This document shows, in pieces, positions 35,129-45,800 of a stretch of DNA of 64,000 nucleotides. The stretch's first letter is position 1, and each line of letters starts with the position of its first letter. The DNA is from a bacterium BRH_c32. GTDB lineage: Bacteria > Bacteroidota > Ignavibacteria > Ignavibacteriales > Melioribacteraceae. The notes under the pieces are model-generated. The model searched no databases. It saw only the letters and a program-made list of their open reading frames with translations, and was not told the origin of the DNA. The translations under genes were made by a program, and so were the position numbers. The DNA is taken from assembly GCA_001516025.1 (NCBI GenBank), contig LOEU01000014.1:186001-250000 (forward strand), read 5' to 3'.

Positions 35129-35637
35129 TAAAAAATTATTTCAAAGTCTAATTTACGAATAATATTGATTTTTAGTACACTTTTATCAATTTCCACTAAT
35201 TTTTGCCCTTTAGTTGGAAGAATTAAATTGCTATTCAATTCCAGTAAAGGAACAATAAAAAAATCTCTGTTTTCGAGATCATAATGCGGAATTGTAAGTT
35301 CATCTGTTTTAATTTCATCATTACCAAATAATACAATATCAATATCAATTTCTCTCGAATGCCATTTCTTATCGCTATTGGTTCTTCCAATTTTTTTCTC
35401 AATATTTTTCAATTTATCAAGTAATTGCTTCGGCTCGAGTGTGGTAGCTACTTCAAGAGCTAAATTGTAATAATTATTTTGTTTAGAATCACCAAATGAA
35501 AGAGTCTCGTAAACAGAAGATATTTTATGAATTTTTATATCACAATTCGTTGCAATCAAATCAATTGCATTCTTAAGATAAGATAATCGATCACCCAGAT
35601 TGCTTCCTAATACCAAATAACAAATCGTATTAGACAT
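35128..35637 (-). CDS. folK: 6-hydroxymethyl-7,8-dihydropterin pyrophosphokinase
   Basis: A 169-residue HPPK: LVLGSNLGDRLSYLKNAI at the N terminus, the YYNLALEVAT strand, and the Mg/ATP-binding motif HSREIDIDIVLFG. It transfers pyrophosphate from ATP to hydroxymethyl-dihydropterin in folate synthesis. It overlaps folB by 8 nt upstream and the deoxynucleoside kinase by 1 nt downstream. Confidence 0.94.
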   Translation of the reverse strand: MSNTICYLVLGSNLGDRLSYLKNAIDLIATNCDIKIHKISSVYETLSFGDSKQNNYYNLALEVATTLEPKQLLDKLKNIEKKIGRTNSDKKWHSREIDIDIVLFGNDEIKTDELTIPHYDLENRDFFIVPLLELNSNLILPTKGQKLVEIDKSVLKINIIRKLDFEIIF

Positions 35638-35992
35638 TTTCCTTAATTACCTCGACTTCTACATAATCAAGAACTCCACCTACCGGGACATGATGCTTCC
35701 TGACTCTAACGGCGATTTTAGAAACCTTTGGGAAACGATTTAATATCCCATCTGCTATAAGTGTAGCCAAAGTTTCGATCAAATGGTATTTTTTTTCATG
35801 AACTAATTTATTTATGAATTTATAGACTTCATCATAATTGATAGTTAATTTAAGATCATCTGTCTTAGCTGCTTCTTCAAACTCTGTGTAGAGATCGACA
35901 TCAGCTTCAAACTTCCCACCGATAAACTGTTCTTCCTTCATTGCCCCGTGATAAGCGTAGAAACAAGCATTTTTAATTTTTATTATATTCAT
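35630..35992 (-). CDS. folB: Dihydroneopterin aldolase
   Basis: A 120-residue FolB, the standard length. It has the active-site Tyr/Glu region FYAYHGAMKEEQFIGGKFEADVD (residues about 11-33), INYDEVYKFI, HLIETLATLIADGIL (with the conserved Glu) and a C-terminal VRKHHVPVGGVLDYVEVEV segment with the catalytic-loop lysine. It cleaves dihydroneopterin to hydroxymethyl-dihydropterin, directly upstream in the pathway of FolK, whose gene overlaps it. Confidence 0.94.
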   Translation of the reverse strand: MNIIKIKNACFYAYHGAMKEEQFIGGKFEADVDLYTEFEEAAKTDDLKLTINYDEVYKFINKLVHEKKYHLIETLATLIADGILNRFPKVSKIAVRVRKHHVPVGGVLDYVEVEVIKENV

Positions 35993-35994
35993 AA

Positions 35995-37317
35995 TTAAAA
36001 AGATTTTAAAGCTATTTCTAAATCCATTAAAATATCATCACAATTTTCAAGACCAATGGCCAACCTTACACCGCCGGCATCGATACCTCTTTCAATAAGT
36101 TTTTCAGGAGGTACCACAGAGTGTGTCATTGAAGCAGGATGTTCAATTAAAGTTCTTGTATGGCCTAAACTCACAGCCAATGTCATTGTATATGAATTAT
36201 TAGCAATATAATCCATAAATCTCTTACCATTTTCTTTAGCTTCAGCAGGAGTAGAACCTTTTAAGGCGAAAAACAATAAACTTCCGGGAGCAAAATTACC
36301 ATTAAAATCAATCATCTGTTTTTTTGCAACTTCATAATGTTTGTATTCTTTGAGTCCGGGATAATTTACAAATTCAATTTTGGGATGAGATACTAAATAT
36401 TCTGCAATTCTTGTAGCTGATTGTATTTGATGTCTTTGGCGTAGCCCTAAAGTCGGTAATCCATAAGTTAGAATTGCCCAAGCACTTTTTGTATTCAGTA
36501 CTGCTCCGAAATCTTTTCGGAATAATAATATTCGATCTCTGAATTTTTTCTTCCCAATTACCACACCTCCCATATCTGTTCCAAAACCACCAATTCCTTT
36601 TGTAAGAGAGTGAACGACAAAATCAACACCTTGTTCAATTGGTCTTTGACAGAAAGGAGTTGCAAAAGTATTATCCACAACAGAATAAATTTGATTCTCT
36701 TCATTGCGAGTTTTGTTCAATTCTGATATTAAGTTAGTTAGTTCTTTTAGGTCAATTATCCCCATATTTGGGTTTGCTGGTGTTTCTAAATATATAACCT
36801 TTGTATTCTCAGTAATTTTATCAGCTAATCTTGATAAATCAGTAAGATCTAAAGAAATGGTTTTTATATTATAACGAGTGTACCAATTATTAAATAATGA
36901 AATAGTGCATCCATAAAGTGTATTATGAGTAATAATTTCATCACCTGATTTTGTAAGTACACCAAGAGCCGCCGAAATAGCACTCATTCCTGAGGCAAAA
37001 CTAACAGCCATCTCCCCTTTTTCAACATAAGCAAGATTTTCCTCAAGCATATCCTTATTTGGTTCGCCAAGTCGATCATATATAAAAATATGTTCTTTAT
37101 CTTCAGAGGCTTCCAAATTAGCAAATTGAATAAATCCTTGCGCACCTCTTTCCACAGAATCAAGCCGAAAAGTTGTAGATGAAGATATTGGAGCGGTTAC
37201 ATGGTGTGAGTAATCCCATTTATCTGATACATTTTTTCCATATATAATATGTGTATCCATCGAATATTTCGATTCATCAATTTTATTGTTTTTATCATTA
37301 TTTATTTTTTCAGACAT
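35995..37317 (-). CDS. PLP-dependent trans-sulfuration enzyme (cystathionine gamma-lyase/synthase family)
   Basis: A 440-residue Cys/Met metabolism PLP enzyme. It has AVSFASGMSAISAALGVL, VIYLETPANPNMGI, SVVDNTFATPFCQRP and the PLP-lysine motif HSLTKGIGGFGTDMGG. The family includes cystathionine gamma-lyase, gamma-synthase and methionine gamma-lyase, which I cannot separate by eye. The gene for a cystathionine beta-synthase-like protein lies 12 nt upstream, so a gamma-lyase role in making cysteine from homocysteine is the best inference. folB follows after 2 nt. Confidence 0.88.
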   Translation of the reverse strand: MSEKINNDKNNKIDESKYSMDTHIIYGKNVSDKWDYSHHVTAPISSSTTFRLDSVERGAQGFIQFANLEASEDKEHIFIYDRLGEPNKDMLEENLAYVEKGEMAVSFASGMSAISAALGVLTKSGDEIITHNTLYGCTISLFNNWYTRYNIKTISLDLTDLSRLADKITENTKVIYLETPANPNMGIIDLKELTNLISELNKTRNEENQIYSVVDNTFATPFCQRPIEQGVDFVVHSLTKGIGGFGTDMGGVVIGKKKFRDRILLFRKDFGAVLNTKSAWAILTYGLPTLGLRQRHQIQSATRIAEYLVSHPKIEFVNYPGLKEYKHYEVAKKQMIDFNGNFAPGSLLFFALKGSTPAEAKENGKRFMDYIANNSYTMTLAVSLGHTRTLIEHPASMTHSVVPPEKLIERGIDAGGVRLAIGLENCDDILMDLEIALKSF

Positions 37318-37329
37318 TAATACTCCTTT

Positions 37330-38307
37330 TTAAGAAAGATTATTTTTTTTAAGCCATTCATCATTATATATCGAAGTAAGGTATTTATAACCGGTATCGC
37401 ATACAAGAGTAACAATATTTGCTTCTCTATCAATCTGTTTAGCAATTTGCACCGCGCCCCAAACATTAGCACCCGAAGAACCACCGGCAATAATTGCTTC
37501 CTCAAATGCTAACTTTTTAGTCCATCCAATAGCTTTTGAATCCTCAATCTGAAGCATATCATCCATCATCTCAAGCGGAGCAGTAGGAAGAATGAACTCA
37601 TCCCCTATTCCTTCAACATTATACCTATATGGAGTTATCATTTTTTTTGTTTTATAATAATCGTAAAAAACAGAACCAAAAGGATCAATACCTATAAGTT
37701 TTATATTTGGATTCTTTTCCTTTAGATATTTTCCAACACCGAATAGGGTGCCTCCCGTTCCAACTCCGGCAACAAAATAATCAATATTTCCTTCCATCTG
37801 TTCCCAAAGCTCCGGTCCTGTTGTCATATAATGAGCTTCATTATTATCTAAATTATTATGCTGATCGATATAAAAAAGAGAAGAATCTTCTTTGGCTAGA
37901 TTTGCAGCATAATTGTTATAAGATTTTGGATCGTCCGGAGGCAGTGAAGCATCTACTTTTATTACGTCAACTCCGAGCACTTCAAGCATTTTAATTTTCT
38001 CCATGCTTTGAGTATTACGAATAACGATTTTGAGATTATATCCTTTTTGTCTAGCTACTATCGCAAGTCCCATAGCAGTATTCCCGGATGAATTTTCTAT
38101 GATCGTATCACCCGGTTTTAGTCTTCCTTCTTTCTCGGCTTTTTCGATCATATATTTAGCAATTCGATCTTTAACACTTCCACCAGGATTCATAAATTCC
38201 ATCTTCGCCCAAATTGTAGCTTTTAAATCTTTAGAAATATTTCCAAGCTTAACAATTGGAGTGCGCCCAATTGCTTCTAATACACTGTTAAAACGATTAT
38301 TTCTCAT
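37330..38307 (-). CDS. Cystathionine beta-synthase / cysteine synthase family protein
   Basis: A 325-residue fold-type II PLP enzyme without regulatory CBS domains. It has the PLP-lysine motif MNPGGSVKDRIA (about 40-51), ENSSGNTAMGLA, the glycine-rich phosphate loop GVGTGGTLFGVG and a C-terminal IAGGSSGANVWGA. The VEGIGDEFI segment and its pairing with a cystathionine lyase-type gene suggest cystathionine beta-synthase rather than O-acetylserine sulfhydrylase. It overlaps the fmt stop by 4 nt (ATGA). Confidence 0.88.
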   Translation of the reverse strand: MRNNRFNSVLEAIGRTPIVKLGNISKDLKATIWAKMEFMNPGGSVKDRIAKYMIEKAEKEGRLKPGDTIIENSSGNTAMGLAIVARQKGYNLKIVIRNTQSMEKIKMLEVLGVDVIKVDASLPPDDPKSYNNYAANLAKEDSSLFYIDQHNNLDNNEAHYMTTGPELWEQMEGNIDYFVAGVGTGGTLFGVGKYLKEKNPNIKLIGIDPFGSVFYDYYKTKKMITPYRYNVEGIGDEFILPTAPLEMMDDMLQIEDSKAIGWTKKLAFEEAIIAGGSSGANVWGAVQIAKQIDREANIVTLVCDTGYKYLTSIYNDEWLKKNNLS

Positions 38308-39224
38308 CGTAACTCATTATTTTTTAATAAAGAATAACCCCGTAAAAAATCATCAGATTTCATTCTTTTTCTTCCTTCGGGTTGAATTTCGGTTATTTCC
38401 AATGCGGTTGTGGAAGTACCAATAAATATTTCTTTCTTTGTTTCTACTATTTCACCGGGTTGTAAATTTAGTGAAGAATTTATTTTGGAAGAGAAAACCT
38501 TATACGATCTTGATTTTTGTATAAAATATGCAGTGGGATAAGGAGAAAGTCCCCTGATTAGATTATGAATTTTCTCACTCGGCTGATTCCAGTCTATTCG
38601 AGAATTTTCTTTTGTGATTTTTGGGGCACTACTTACTTTAGATTCATCTTGCTTAATTAATTCAATTTTTCCCGATTCAATATTTTTTATAGTTTCAAGT
38701 ACCATATCAATACTAAGAGATTGAAGTTTATCATGTAGTGAGCCAAAATTATCATCGCTATTAATCTCTATTTTCTTTTGAAGTATAATATTCCCGGTAT
38801 CTACTTTCTCTTGAATAAAAAAAGTTGTTAAACCGGTTTCAGTATCTCCATTAATTAAACTCCATTGAATAGGAGCAGCTCCACGATATTTTGGTAGTAA
38901 TGAACCGTGTACATTAAAAGTACCTAATCGAGGAATTTCAAAAATCTCACGAGGCAATATTCTAAATGCGATAACGATTATTAGATCCGGAGCAAGTTCT
39001 ATTATCTGCTCAATAAATTTTGGGTCTTTTAATTTCTCGGGTTGTAAAACAGCTATATTGTTTTTAATTGCGTAGTCTTTAACCGGAGTAAAGGAAACTT
39101 CTCTTCCTCTTCCCCTCTCTTTATCGGGTGCAGTTACAACTGCAATTAATTGATGTTCTGAATTATTAATTGCATCTATTGAGGGAACAGCAAATTCGGG
39201 TGTCCCCATAAAAATAATTTTCAA
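38304..39224 (-). CDS. fmt: Methionyl-tRNA formyltransferase
   Basis: A 306-residue Fmt if started at the TTG at 39224, which aligns exactly with the family N terminus (xKIIFMGTPEFAVPS); the frame also has an ATG at 39260, which would add 12 residues and overlap def by 32 nt. Motifs: HGSLLPKYRGAAPIQW (catalytic His) and GDTETGLTTF. It formylates Met-tRNAi using 10-formyl-tetrahydrofolate. The C-terminal domain (about 205-300) is complete. It follows def, the usual pairing, and overlaps the next gene by ATGA. Confidence 0.93.
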   Translation of the reverse strand: MKIIFMGTPEFAVPSIDAINNSEHQLIAVVTAPDKERGRGREVSFTPVKDYAIKNNIAVLQPEKLKDPKFIEQIIELAPDLIIVIAFRILPREIFEIPRLGTFNVHGSLLPKYRGAAPIQWSLINGDTETGLTTFFIQEKVDTGNIILQKKIEINSDDNFGSLHDKLQSLSIDMVLETIKNIESGKIELIKQDESKVSSAPKITKENSRIDWNQPSEKIHNLIRGLSPYPTAYFIQKSRSYKVFSSKINSSLNLQPGEIVETKKEIFIGTSTTALEITEIQPEGRKRMKSDDFLRGYSLLKNNELR

Positions 39225-39228
39225 TTTA

Positions 39229-39774
39229 TTAATTCTCTGTAATTGGGTAATCGATCTCAATTTCCCGTTTAGTAATTCTTTGCAAGTAACTATGAAGACG
39301 ATTCTTCATTTTTATTGATATTCTATCGGGAATCATTTTCCCAAGCAAATGGTCATATTCATGTAATATTACTCTCGCAAGAAAATCATCTGCTTCTAAG
39401 GTCTGCTCTTTCTCGTCCGGATCTAAATAATTGACTATAATAGATTTCGGTCTTTCTACATCGGCTCTTAAATTCGGAAGACTTAAACAACCTTCTTCAA
39501 TGACAACTAACTCATCTGATCTTTCAGTAATTTTTGGATTTATCATTACTAATGGTTTAGATTTTTCGTAACCCTCAACAGGTCTTAGATCAATAACGAA
39601 TAACGAATCCCTATAACCGACTTGATTAGCAGCCAAACCAACACCCGAAGCATTTCTCATGGTATCGAACATATTAGTTATTACACCTATTAATTTATCC
39701 GATACTTCATTAACCGGTTTTGCCTTTTCCCGAAGTATTTTATCACCATAAACAGTGATTGGAATAATTGACAT
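39229..39774 (-). CDS. def: Peptide deformylase
   Basis: A 181-residue deformylase with all three metal/catalytic motifs: GVGLAANQVG, EGCLSLP and HEYDHLLG. It removes the formyl group from nascent proteins, reversing the mark set by Fmt, whose gene follows. Its start overlaps the stop of the membrane-protein gene by one base (TAATG). Confidence 0.96.
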   Translation of the reverse strand: MSIIPITVYGDKILREKAKPVNEVSDKLIGVITNMFDTMRNASGVGLAANQVGYRDSLFVIDLRPVEGYEKSKPLVMINPKITERSDELVVIEEGCLSLPNLRADVERPKSIIVNYLDPDEKEQTLEADDFLARVILHEYDHLLGKMIPDRISIKMKNRLHSYLQRITKREIEIDYPITEN

Positions 39775-40682
39775 TACATCTCCTGATTATTAATTACATT
39801 ACCCGTTTCTACTTCTGCACTCAAATCCTTAAAAAGAAAAACTTCGGTGGCGCAGAAAAGCATTCGGATATAAAGTCTAAAGATAATTAACATTTGTTGA
39901 AGAATAAAGATGATAACTAAATAATAATAAGGTGTACGGGGAATAAATCGATTTAAAAGGTTATAGAAAATCGCACCTAAAGCGCCAAGTATTGCTACAA
40001 ACAAAAAAACTGTAAAAACCTTTAAGAAATTTTTCTTAATGAATATTATGGCAGAATAAATTTCTCTAAATATTTTGTATGAATCTTTTACACCAAGCGA
40101 TACTTTTGAATAATCAGCGATAATAGATATTACGCCAATAACAAATATTAAAAAAATATATCGCAAAGAGCGAATAACGAAATCACCCATTACGCTTTCA
40201 GAGTTACTATATGCCCAACCAATTAAGTCACCAAGAAGATCGTTAGCAATAAAAGCAGCAGCATAAAGGAACAATGTTGCAACAAGAATTTTTACAAACC
40301 GATAAAAATACTTTACACCACCAAAGAAAAAATCAACTATATGATTTTTTTGTGGATTATTGAAAACAGAGATTAATCCACCTAAGAAAAAAGTTTGCAT
40401 AATTGTATAAATACCCACTACGAAATAGATATTTAGCGGGATTTGATCAATATGAATTTTATAAATATTTTGAAATTGGGCAAACCACATTAAGTCAAAA
40501 TCGATAGCTAATTTGTCGCTATAAAGTGAGTGTCCGAGTGAATCAATTAAAAGCTGGTAAATTGGTACACTTAAAACTAATGCTGATATAGCATTTATTA
40601 CCCATAAGAGAACAACAAACTTGGAATTATGAAATACAGTACGAACTCCATGCAAAATAAAATCTTTTATTGATACCGTCAT
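39774..40682 (-). CDS. Uncharacterised integral membrane protein
   Basis: A 302-residue protein with about six long hydrophobic segments (residues about 22-44, 85-110, 128-150, 168-190, 218-245 and 255-280). I do not recognise a family. The frame is open to 40757, but the ATG at 40682-40680 overlaps the M1 peptidase stop as ATGA and starts a sensible N terminus (MTVSIKDFILHGVRTVFHNS), so I use it. It lies between the M1 peptidase and def in a tightly packed operon. The layout, with an amphipathic start and many aromatic segments, would fit a bacterial membrane protein of unknown transport or scaffold role. Confidence 0.82.
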   Translation of the reverse strand: MTVSIKDFILHGVRTVFHNSKFVVLLWVINAISALVLSVPIYQLLIDSLGHSLYSDKLAIDFDLMWFAQFQNIYKIHIDQIPLNIYFVVGIYTIMQTFFLGGLISVFNNPQKNHIVDFFFGGVKYFYRFVKILVATLFLYAAAFIANDLLGDLIGWAYSNSESVMGDFVIRSLRYIFLIFVIGVISIIADYSKVSLGVKDSYKIFREIYSAIIFIKKNFLKVFTVFLFVAILGALGAIFYNLLNRFIPRTPYYYLVIIFILQQMLIIFRLYIRMLFCATEVFLFKDLSAEVETGNVINNQEM

Positions 40683-42652
40683 CCAATGCTCCCAAGAATC
40701 ATTAGGGCATTCTGAATCCAAAAAAACCACCTTAGGCTTATTGAAATTGAAGCCCAATACTTACTATTTACCGTATAAGAATTATTAGCAAAATTTATAT
40801 CCAACATATTCTTTCTGTATGGATCAATTTCTGCTGCTAATACTTCATTATTAGTCTGAAACTTGAATACTTTATAACGAACATTCTCAGTCCATTTTTG
40901 GAACAAAGTATCTTTAGCGGTATATAGGGCAATATCATTTTCAAAGAAGCCTTCACGCAAACGCTCAGCCAATACTTCATATTCGTTCTCGCCGATTCTA
41001 TTAATTGCAGTAATAGCATAATCATGGACACGAGCATTATAATAAAACTCCCTAAAAAACCAACTTAATTTATTACCTTCTCTCTCCTTCACTAGATTAA
41101 TAAAATCTAATGAAGTAGGATGTTTGAATTTATATCTATTAAAATATTCTTTTAACAGGTCCATCATATTCTTATAACCGATATAGCGTTCGAGAGAAAG
41201 CAAAACTAATTCCGGTTTGGAATAAGAATTAACAGCATAAGATAAACGTGTAGGAAGCTTATAAGAAGTGTCGGCAAGCGTACCGATAGTTAGATTTCTA
41301 TAATAGGAATTTGTTGACGTTAAACCTTCAGGAACTTTTATGTCAACTAAAGTATATATTATCGGGATCTCTCTATACATAAGAAAATTTAATCCGAATA
41401 CAGGGACATGTGAAGCAACCTTAAAACTGGCAAATCCACCTCCATAATACTTATAGACAATTTTGGTTGCAATATAAGAAGCAAATCCTTCATCAAGCCA
41501 TGCTTCATAGACTTCATTATTTGCAATAAGTCCTTGGAAGAATTGGTGAGTAAATTCATGAATAACTAAATATTCGGGTTGCATAGTTCCATGAGGTGAG
41601 AAAAGCTCTGCACTTACTGTAAAGATTCCCGGATATTCCATTCCACCAACTGCCGAAGTTCTAGGGACATCAACTAAGGTAATTGATTGATATGGGTAAA
41701 CACCAATATTATTTTCAAAAAACTCAAGACTATTTTTTACAGCATCTTTATATCTCCAAATATATTTTTCTCTTTCGGTCTGAACAAAAAGATTAACTGT
41801 AATTATTGTTCCGTCTTTTCTTTTATACTCTTCCTTTTTATATAATATTTCGTCTGTTACGAAAAAAGCGAAATCATGAACACCATTTTGATTGAATGAA
41901 AATGTTCTAGAATGCGAACTTGAATCTTCTTTTAATAATGACCCGGTGGCGCCAACAATAAAATTCTTCGGTACATTAATTTGGACTTTATAATTACCAA
42001 AATCAGAGAAAAAATTAAGCCATGGAAAATATGGTTCACAAATCCATTTCCCATTTTGAAAAACACCTGCCTTCGGAAACCATTGCGATATAAAAGAAAA
42101 ATTTCTTCCGGTTGCATAACCAAATCGTTTAACAGATTTTGGAACTCTTAATTGATATTCAAATTCTATAACAGCAGAATCTCCCCTCAATAAATTCTGT
42201 GATAAACGTATAAACGCAACAGTACTATCATTTATGTTGCCATCTTTAAACTGATAATTCAATTTTATCGGATTATCATTATATAAAATAGAATTAAATT
42301 CGATTGAGGTAATCTCTTCTCTATCTAATTTATAATAAGATGAAAAAAATGTTTTATTGTTTTTGTATGCATTAGCATAAAGATGTAAATAAATTTTATC
42401 GGTTGGGAAATTGGTATTATTAATCCAAATCATCCTCTCTTTTACTTTAAGGATTTTTGATGATGGATCAAAATCCAAATTAAAATTATAATTCGCAGTT
42501 GATGTATAATCAGAGGCATTATCTATCTTTATTCCGTTTCTATAATCCGAATTTTCACCTTGAGGAGTGAATTCACTTTTCTGCAAATCATTATTAATTA
42601 TTATTAATGCAGAAAAAATTAGAAATAGACTTAACGAAAAAAATATTTTCAT
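40679..42652 (-). CDS. Exported M1 family metallopeptidase
   Basis: A 657-residue gluzincin peptidase with an N-terminal signal or anchor segment (about 1-20). The family motifs are GGMEYPG (the exopeptidase GxMEN-type motif) and HEFTHQFFQG followed 18 residues later by the Glu in AWLDEGFASY (zinc site). It should cleave N-terminal residues from peptides in the periplasm or on the surface. It heads the long minus-strand operon running to 32281. Confidence 0.88.
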   Translation of the reverse strand: MKIFFSLSLFLIFSALIIINNDLQKSEFTPQGENSDYRNGIKIDNASDYTSTANYNFNLDFDPSSKILKVKERMIWINNTNFPTDKIYLHLYANAYKNNKTFFSSYYKLDREEITSIEFNSILYNDNPIKLNYQFKDGNINDSTVAFIRLSQNLLRGDSAVIEFEYQLRVPKSVKRFGYATGRNFSFISQWFPKAGVFQNGKWICEPYFPWLNFFSDFGNYKVQINVPKNFIVGATGSLLKEDSSSHSRTFSFNQNGVHDFAFFVTDEILYKKEEYKRKDGTIITVNLFVQTEREKYIWRYKDAVKNSLEFFENNIGVYPYQSITLVDVPRTSAVGGMEYPGIFTVSAELFSPHGTMQPEYLVIHEFTHQFFQGLIANNEVYEAWLDEGFASYIATKIVYKYYGGGFASFKVASHVPVFGLNFLMYREIPIIYTLVDIKVPEGLTSTNSYYRNLTIGTLADTSYKLPTRLSYAVNSYSKPELVLLSLERYIGYKNMMDLLKEYFNRYKFKHPTSLDFINLVKEREGNKLSWFFREFYYNARVHDYAITAINRIGENEYEVLAERLREGFFENDIALYTAKDTLFQKWTENVRYKVFKFQTNNEVLAAEIDPYRKNMLDINFANNSYTVNSKYWASISISLRWFFWIQNALMILGSIG

Positions 42653-42858
42653 AATGGCTTAATTTAATAAATAGGAGCGTGGTATCAAAAGCGAAACAAA
42701 ATGATATTGGATTTCATTATGAGACACCTAAAATTTTGTTCGGCTTATTTTTCCTTCGTTTTTGATTCAATTTCAAAAGATATTAAGTGGCATTTTTATT
42801 GCTTAATGTTTGTGCTAAAAATATAAATAAATTATAACAAACAATATCTGAGAATCTA

Positions 42859-45800
42859 ATGAAGAAAGCTACAGCCGTTTTAATCCAGTCGTTTAAGGAA
42901 ATCTTAAGCTTAGACGCATTGTTAGTATTTTTTCTCTTCATTTCTCTATGGAGTATCTCTCCAATTGAAATAAACGCGCAAACCGCTAATCCGGTACCGG
43001 TACAATTTTTCTATGTACCACTCCCTGAAGAACAAATTCTTCAGTCTTTGCAAACCTTAAATACCAATGGGAACAGCTCGGTAAATCCTATCCAAACTTA
43101 TATATCCATAGCTGCTATTGCAGATAATACGGTTATATATTATGACCAGTGGGAAAATGGATTTGAGCCGGATATTGCAAATCCTCTTAACATATATAGT
43201 AATAGCAATCCCGGCGGAACACAGATTTGGGGCGATGGAAATCCTGCAAATGGAGCACCTCCCGGATTTCCTTCTGATATTATTAATTCGGGAACAGTTA
43301 TTATCTTAAATAATCCGGTAAATACCACTACTCGCCAAACTGATATCGATTTTGATGGCGGTGATAAAATTGCAGCTTCAAAAACTATCTCCGTAGCAAG
43401 AACCGGTTGGGCAACAGGATCAAATACTCTTTTAGCTGATGCATTAGAAGTTTTCGATACAGATAACTGGGGTACTTCTTTTGAAATTCCGGTTGGTGAA
43501 AATATCCCTTATTCAGATTCCTATCGTATTTTTAATTACGTAGGACTTTCCATAATGGCGGAAGTTGGTGGAGCAAATGTTCAGATAGATGCCGATGCCA
43601 ATGGAACTTTTGAAACAACCGTTACACTCACCGAAGGTAAAGGATATTTAGTAAATGGCGGGGTAGCTCTTGGTGCAAAAGTTATTTCCGATAAGCCGAT
43701 TCAAATAGAGCTTTTAACCGGCGATCGAGGCGAGCAATATGAAGCAAGATGGTTTAGATTAAGTCCGACTGCTCTTTGGTCAACTAGTTACTATGAACCG
43801 GTATCAACTTCTAACAGCGCACAAGGTCAGAACGGGACGGGTACTGTGGTTTGGTTATATAATCCAAAAAGTTCTCCAATTGCTGTTCAATACCAGACAA
43901 GAACCGGATCGGGTGGAAATACAATTACGACTAATCCAATTACAGTGCCTGCAAAGGGCTATGCAAAACAAGTGATGACCGATGGATTTGGAGCAAAATT
44001 CTTTACAAATGATGGTTCAAAATTTTATGCCATTTCGGCAACTGATGCTAATAATACAAGTACAAATGTCGGCGGAAATAGATCATGGGATTGGGGATTT
44101 ACTTTAGTCTCTGAATCAGCATTAACTCAACAAATTTTAATCGGGCTTGGAATTGGAAGAGACCCTACTTCATCTACGAATCCAAATGAAAACGGAAATC
44201 CGATTTGGGTTACTCCTATCGGTAATGGAAATACTCCTGTTACAATTTATGTAGATTATGATGCTAATCCTGCAACCGGGCCATTAACAGATCCGTTTGG
44301 AAATAAATATGATAATTCGATTACATTAAGAGAATTAGACAGAGCAAAATTATATAACCCATCCGGCAATCAATCAGGTATGTTAATTTATACTTTAACT
44401 CAAGGAGTGAAATTAGCTGCTGCATGGGGTCAAGATCCTTTAACAGCTTCTTCAGGAGCTCCGGGATTGGATGTAGGAACCGGTATTCCACCTCTTCCGG
44501 CTTTTGATGCAGGTAAGAACGGAACTCTTTCTCAAGATAATGATGGTGATGGTTTTATCAGTCCCGGTGATGATTTATTATATACAATCGTAGTTAATAA
44601 TATTAGCCGTGCGCCTGTACCGGATTTAAAACTTGTAGATTTTCTTCCTTTAAATACATCTTATATTTCAAATACTACTTTCTTTACCAATAGTAGTGGA
44701 GTAACATCTCAGGTAGCAGATAATGGTTCCAGAACTCCTTTCCCATTAGATGAACCGGGAACAATTTTAGATAACTCCTCAGCCCTTCCGGTCGGTGGTG
44801 CTTATACGGTTACATTTAAAGTCAGAATAAATGATTTTGAAGATTTGCTTCCGAATACTGAAAGAATTATTAATCTTGGATATGCAGCTGCAATCGGGGA
44901 TACAATTCCGATTAATGCTCAGACTCCTCTCTTCGGAAGAATTGGTGATAAAGTTTGGGAAGACCAAAATCTAAACGGAATTCAAGATATAGGTGAACCG
45001 GGAATAGCAGGTGTAACTGTCAAATTATATGATGGTGCCGGAAATCTTGTTGCTACAACAACAACTGATGCTAATGGCAATTACAAATTCTTAGGTCTCC
45101 TACCAGGCAATTATCAAGTTGAATTTATACCTTCATCTGTATATGACTTCACAACAGCTAATGCAGACGGTACAGGATTAAACGGAGCAAAAAATTCGGA
45201 CGCAAATCCTTCAACCGGTAAAACAGAAATATTTACACTTGCAGCCGGTGAAAGAAATACAAACATTGATGCAGGATTCAAACCAAATGGTTTACTTGGT
45301 GATAAGGTTTGGAATGACGAAAATCAGAACGGAATTCAAGATCCGAGTGAAACCGGAATCGACAGCGTTACCGTAAAATTATTCAGTTGCGATGGTACTT
45401 TCTTAAAAGAAACCATAACAAATGCCAATGGGAACTATACTTTTACTAATCTTCTTTCCGGTAGTTATTACGTTCAATTTACCCTTCCAAATGGTCTAAA
45501 TTTTACAACTAAGGACATTGGAACAAATGATAATTTCGATTCTGATGCAGACGTAAATGATGGTAAAACAGAATGCATTACATATAATCTCGGTGATATT
45601 GTAACAAATATTGACGCAGGAATGTATGAAGATAAGGTAGCTGATATAAAAATAGAAAAATCAGTAAGTAATTCTAATCCGGTTTGCGGAAGTGAAATCA
45701 ATTACCAGATAAAAGTTACTAATTTAGGTCCTGATAAAGGAAAAGGAATTGAAGCGACTGAAATATTGCCTTCCGGATTGGAATATGTTTCTCATTCGGC

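Noticed and set aside
40683..40757. A 25-codon N-terminal extension of the membrane-protein gene
   Set aside because: It would overlap the M1 peptidase by 79 nt; the ATG at 40682 makes a typical ATGA junction.
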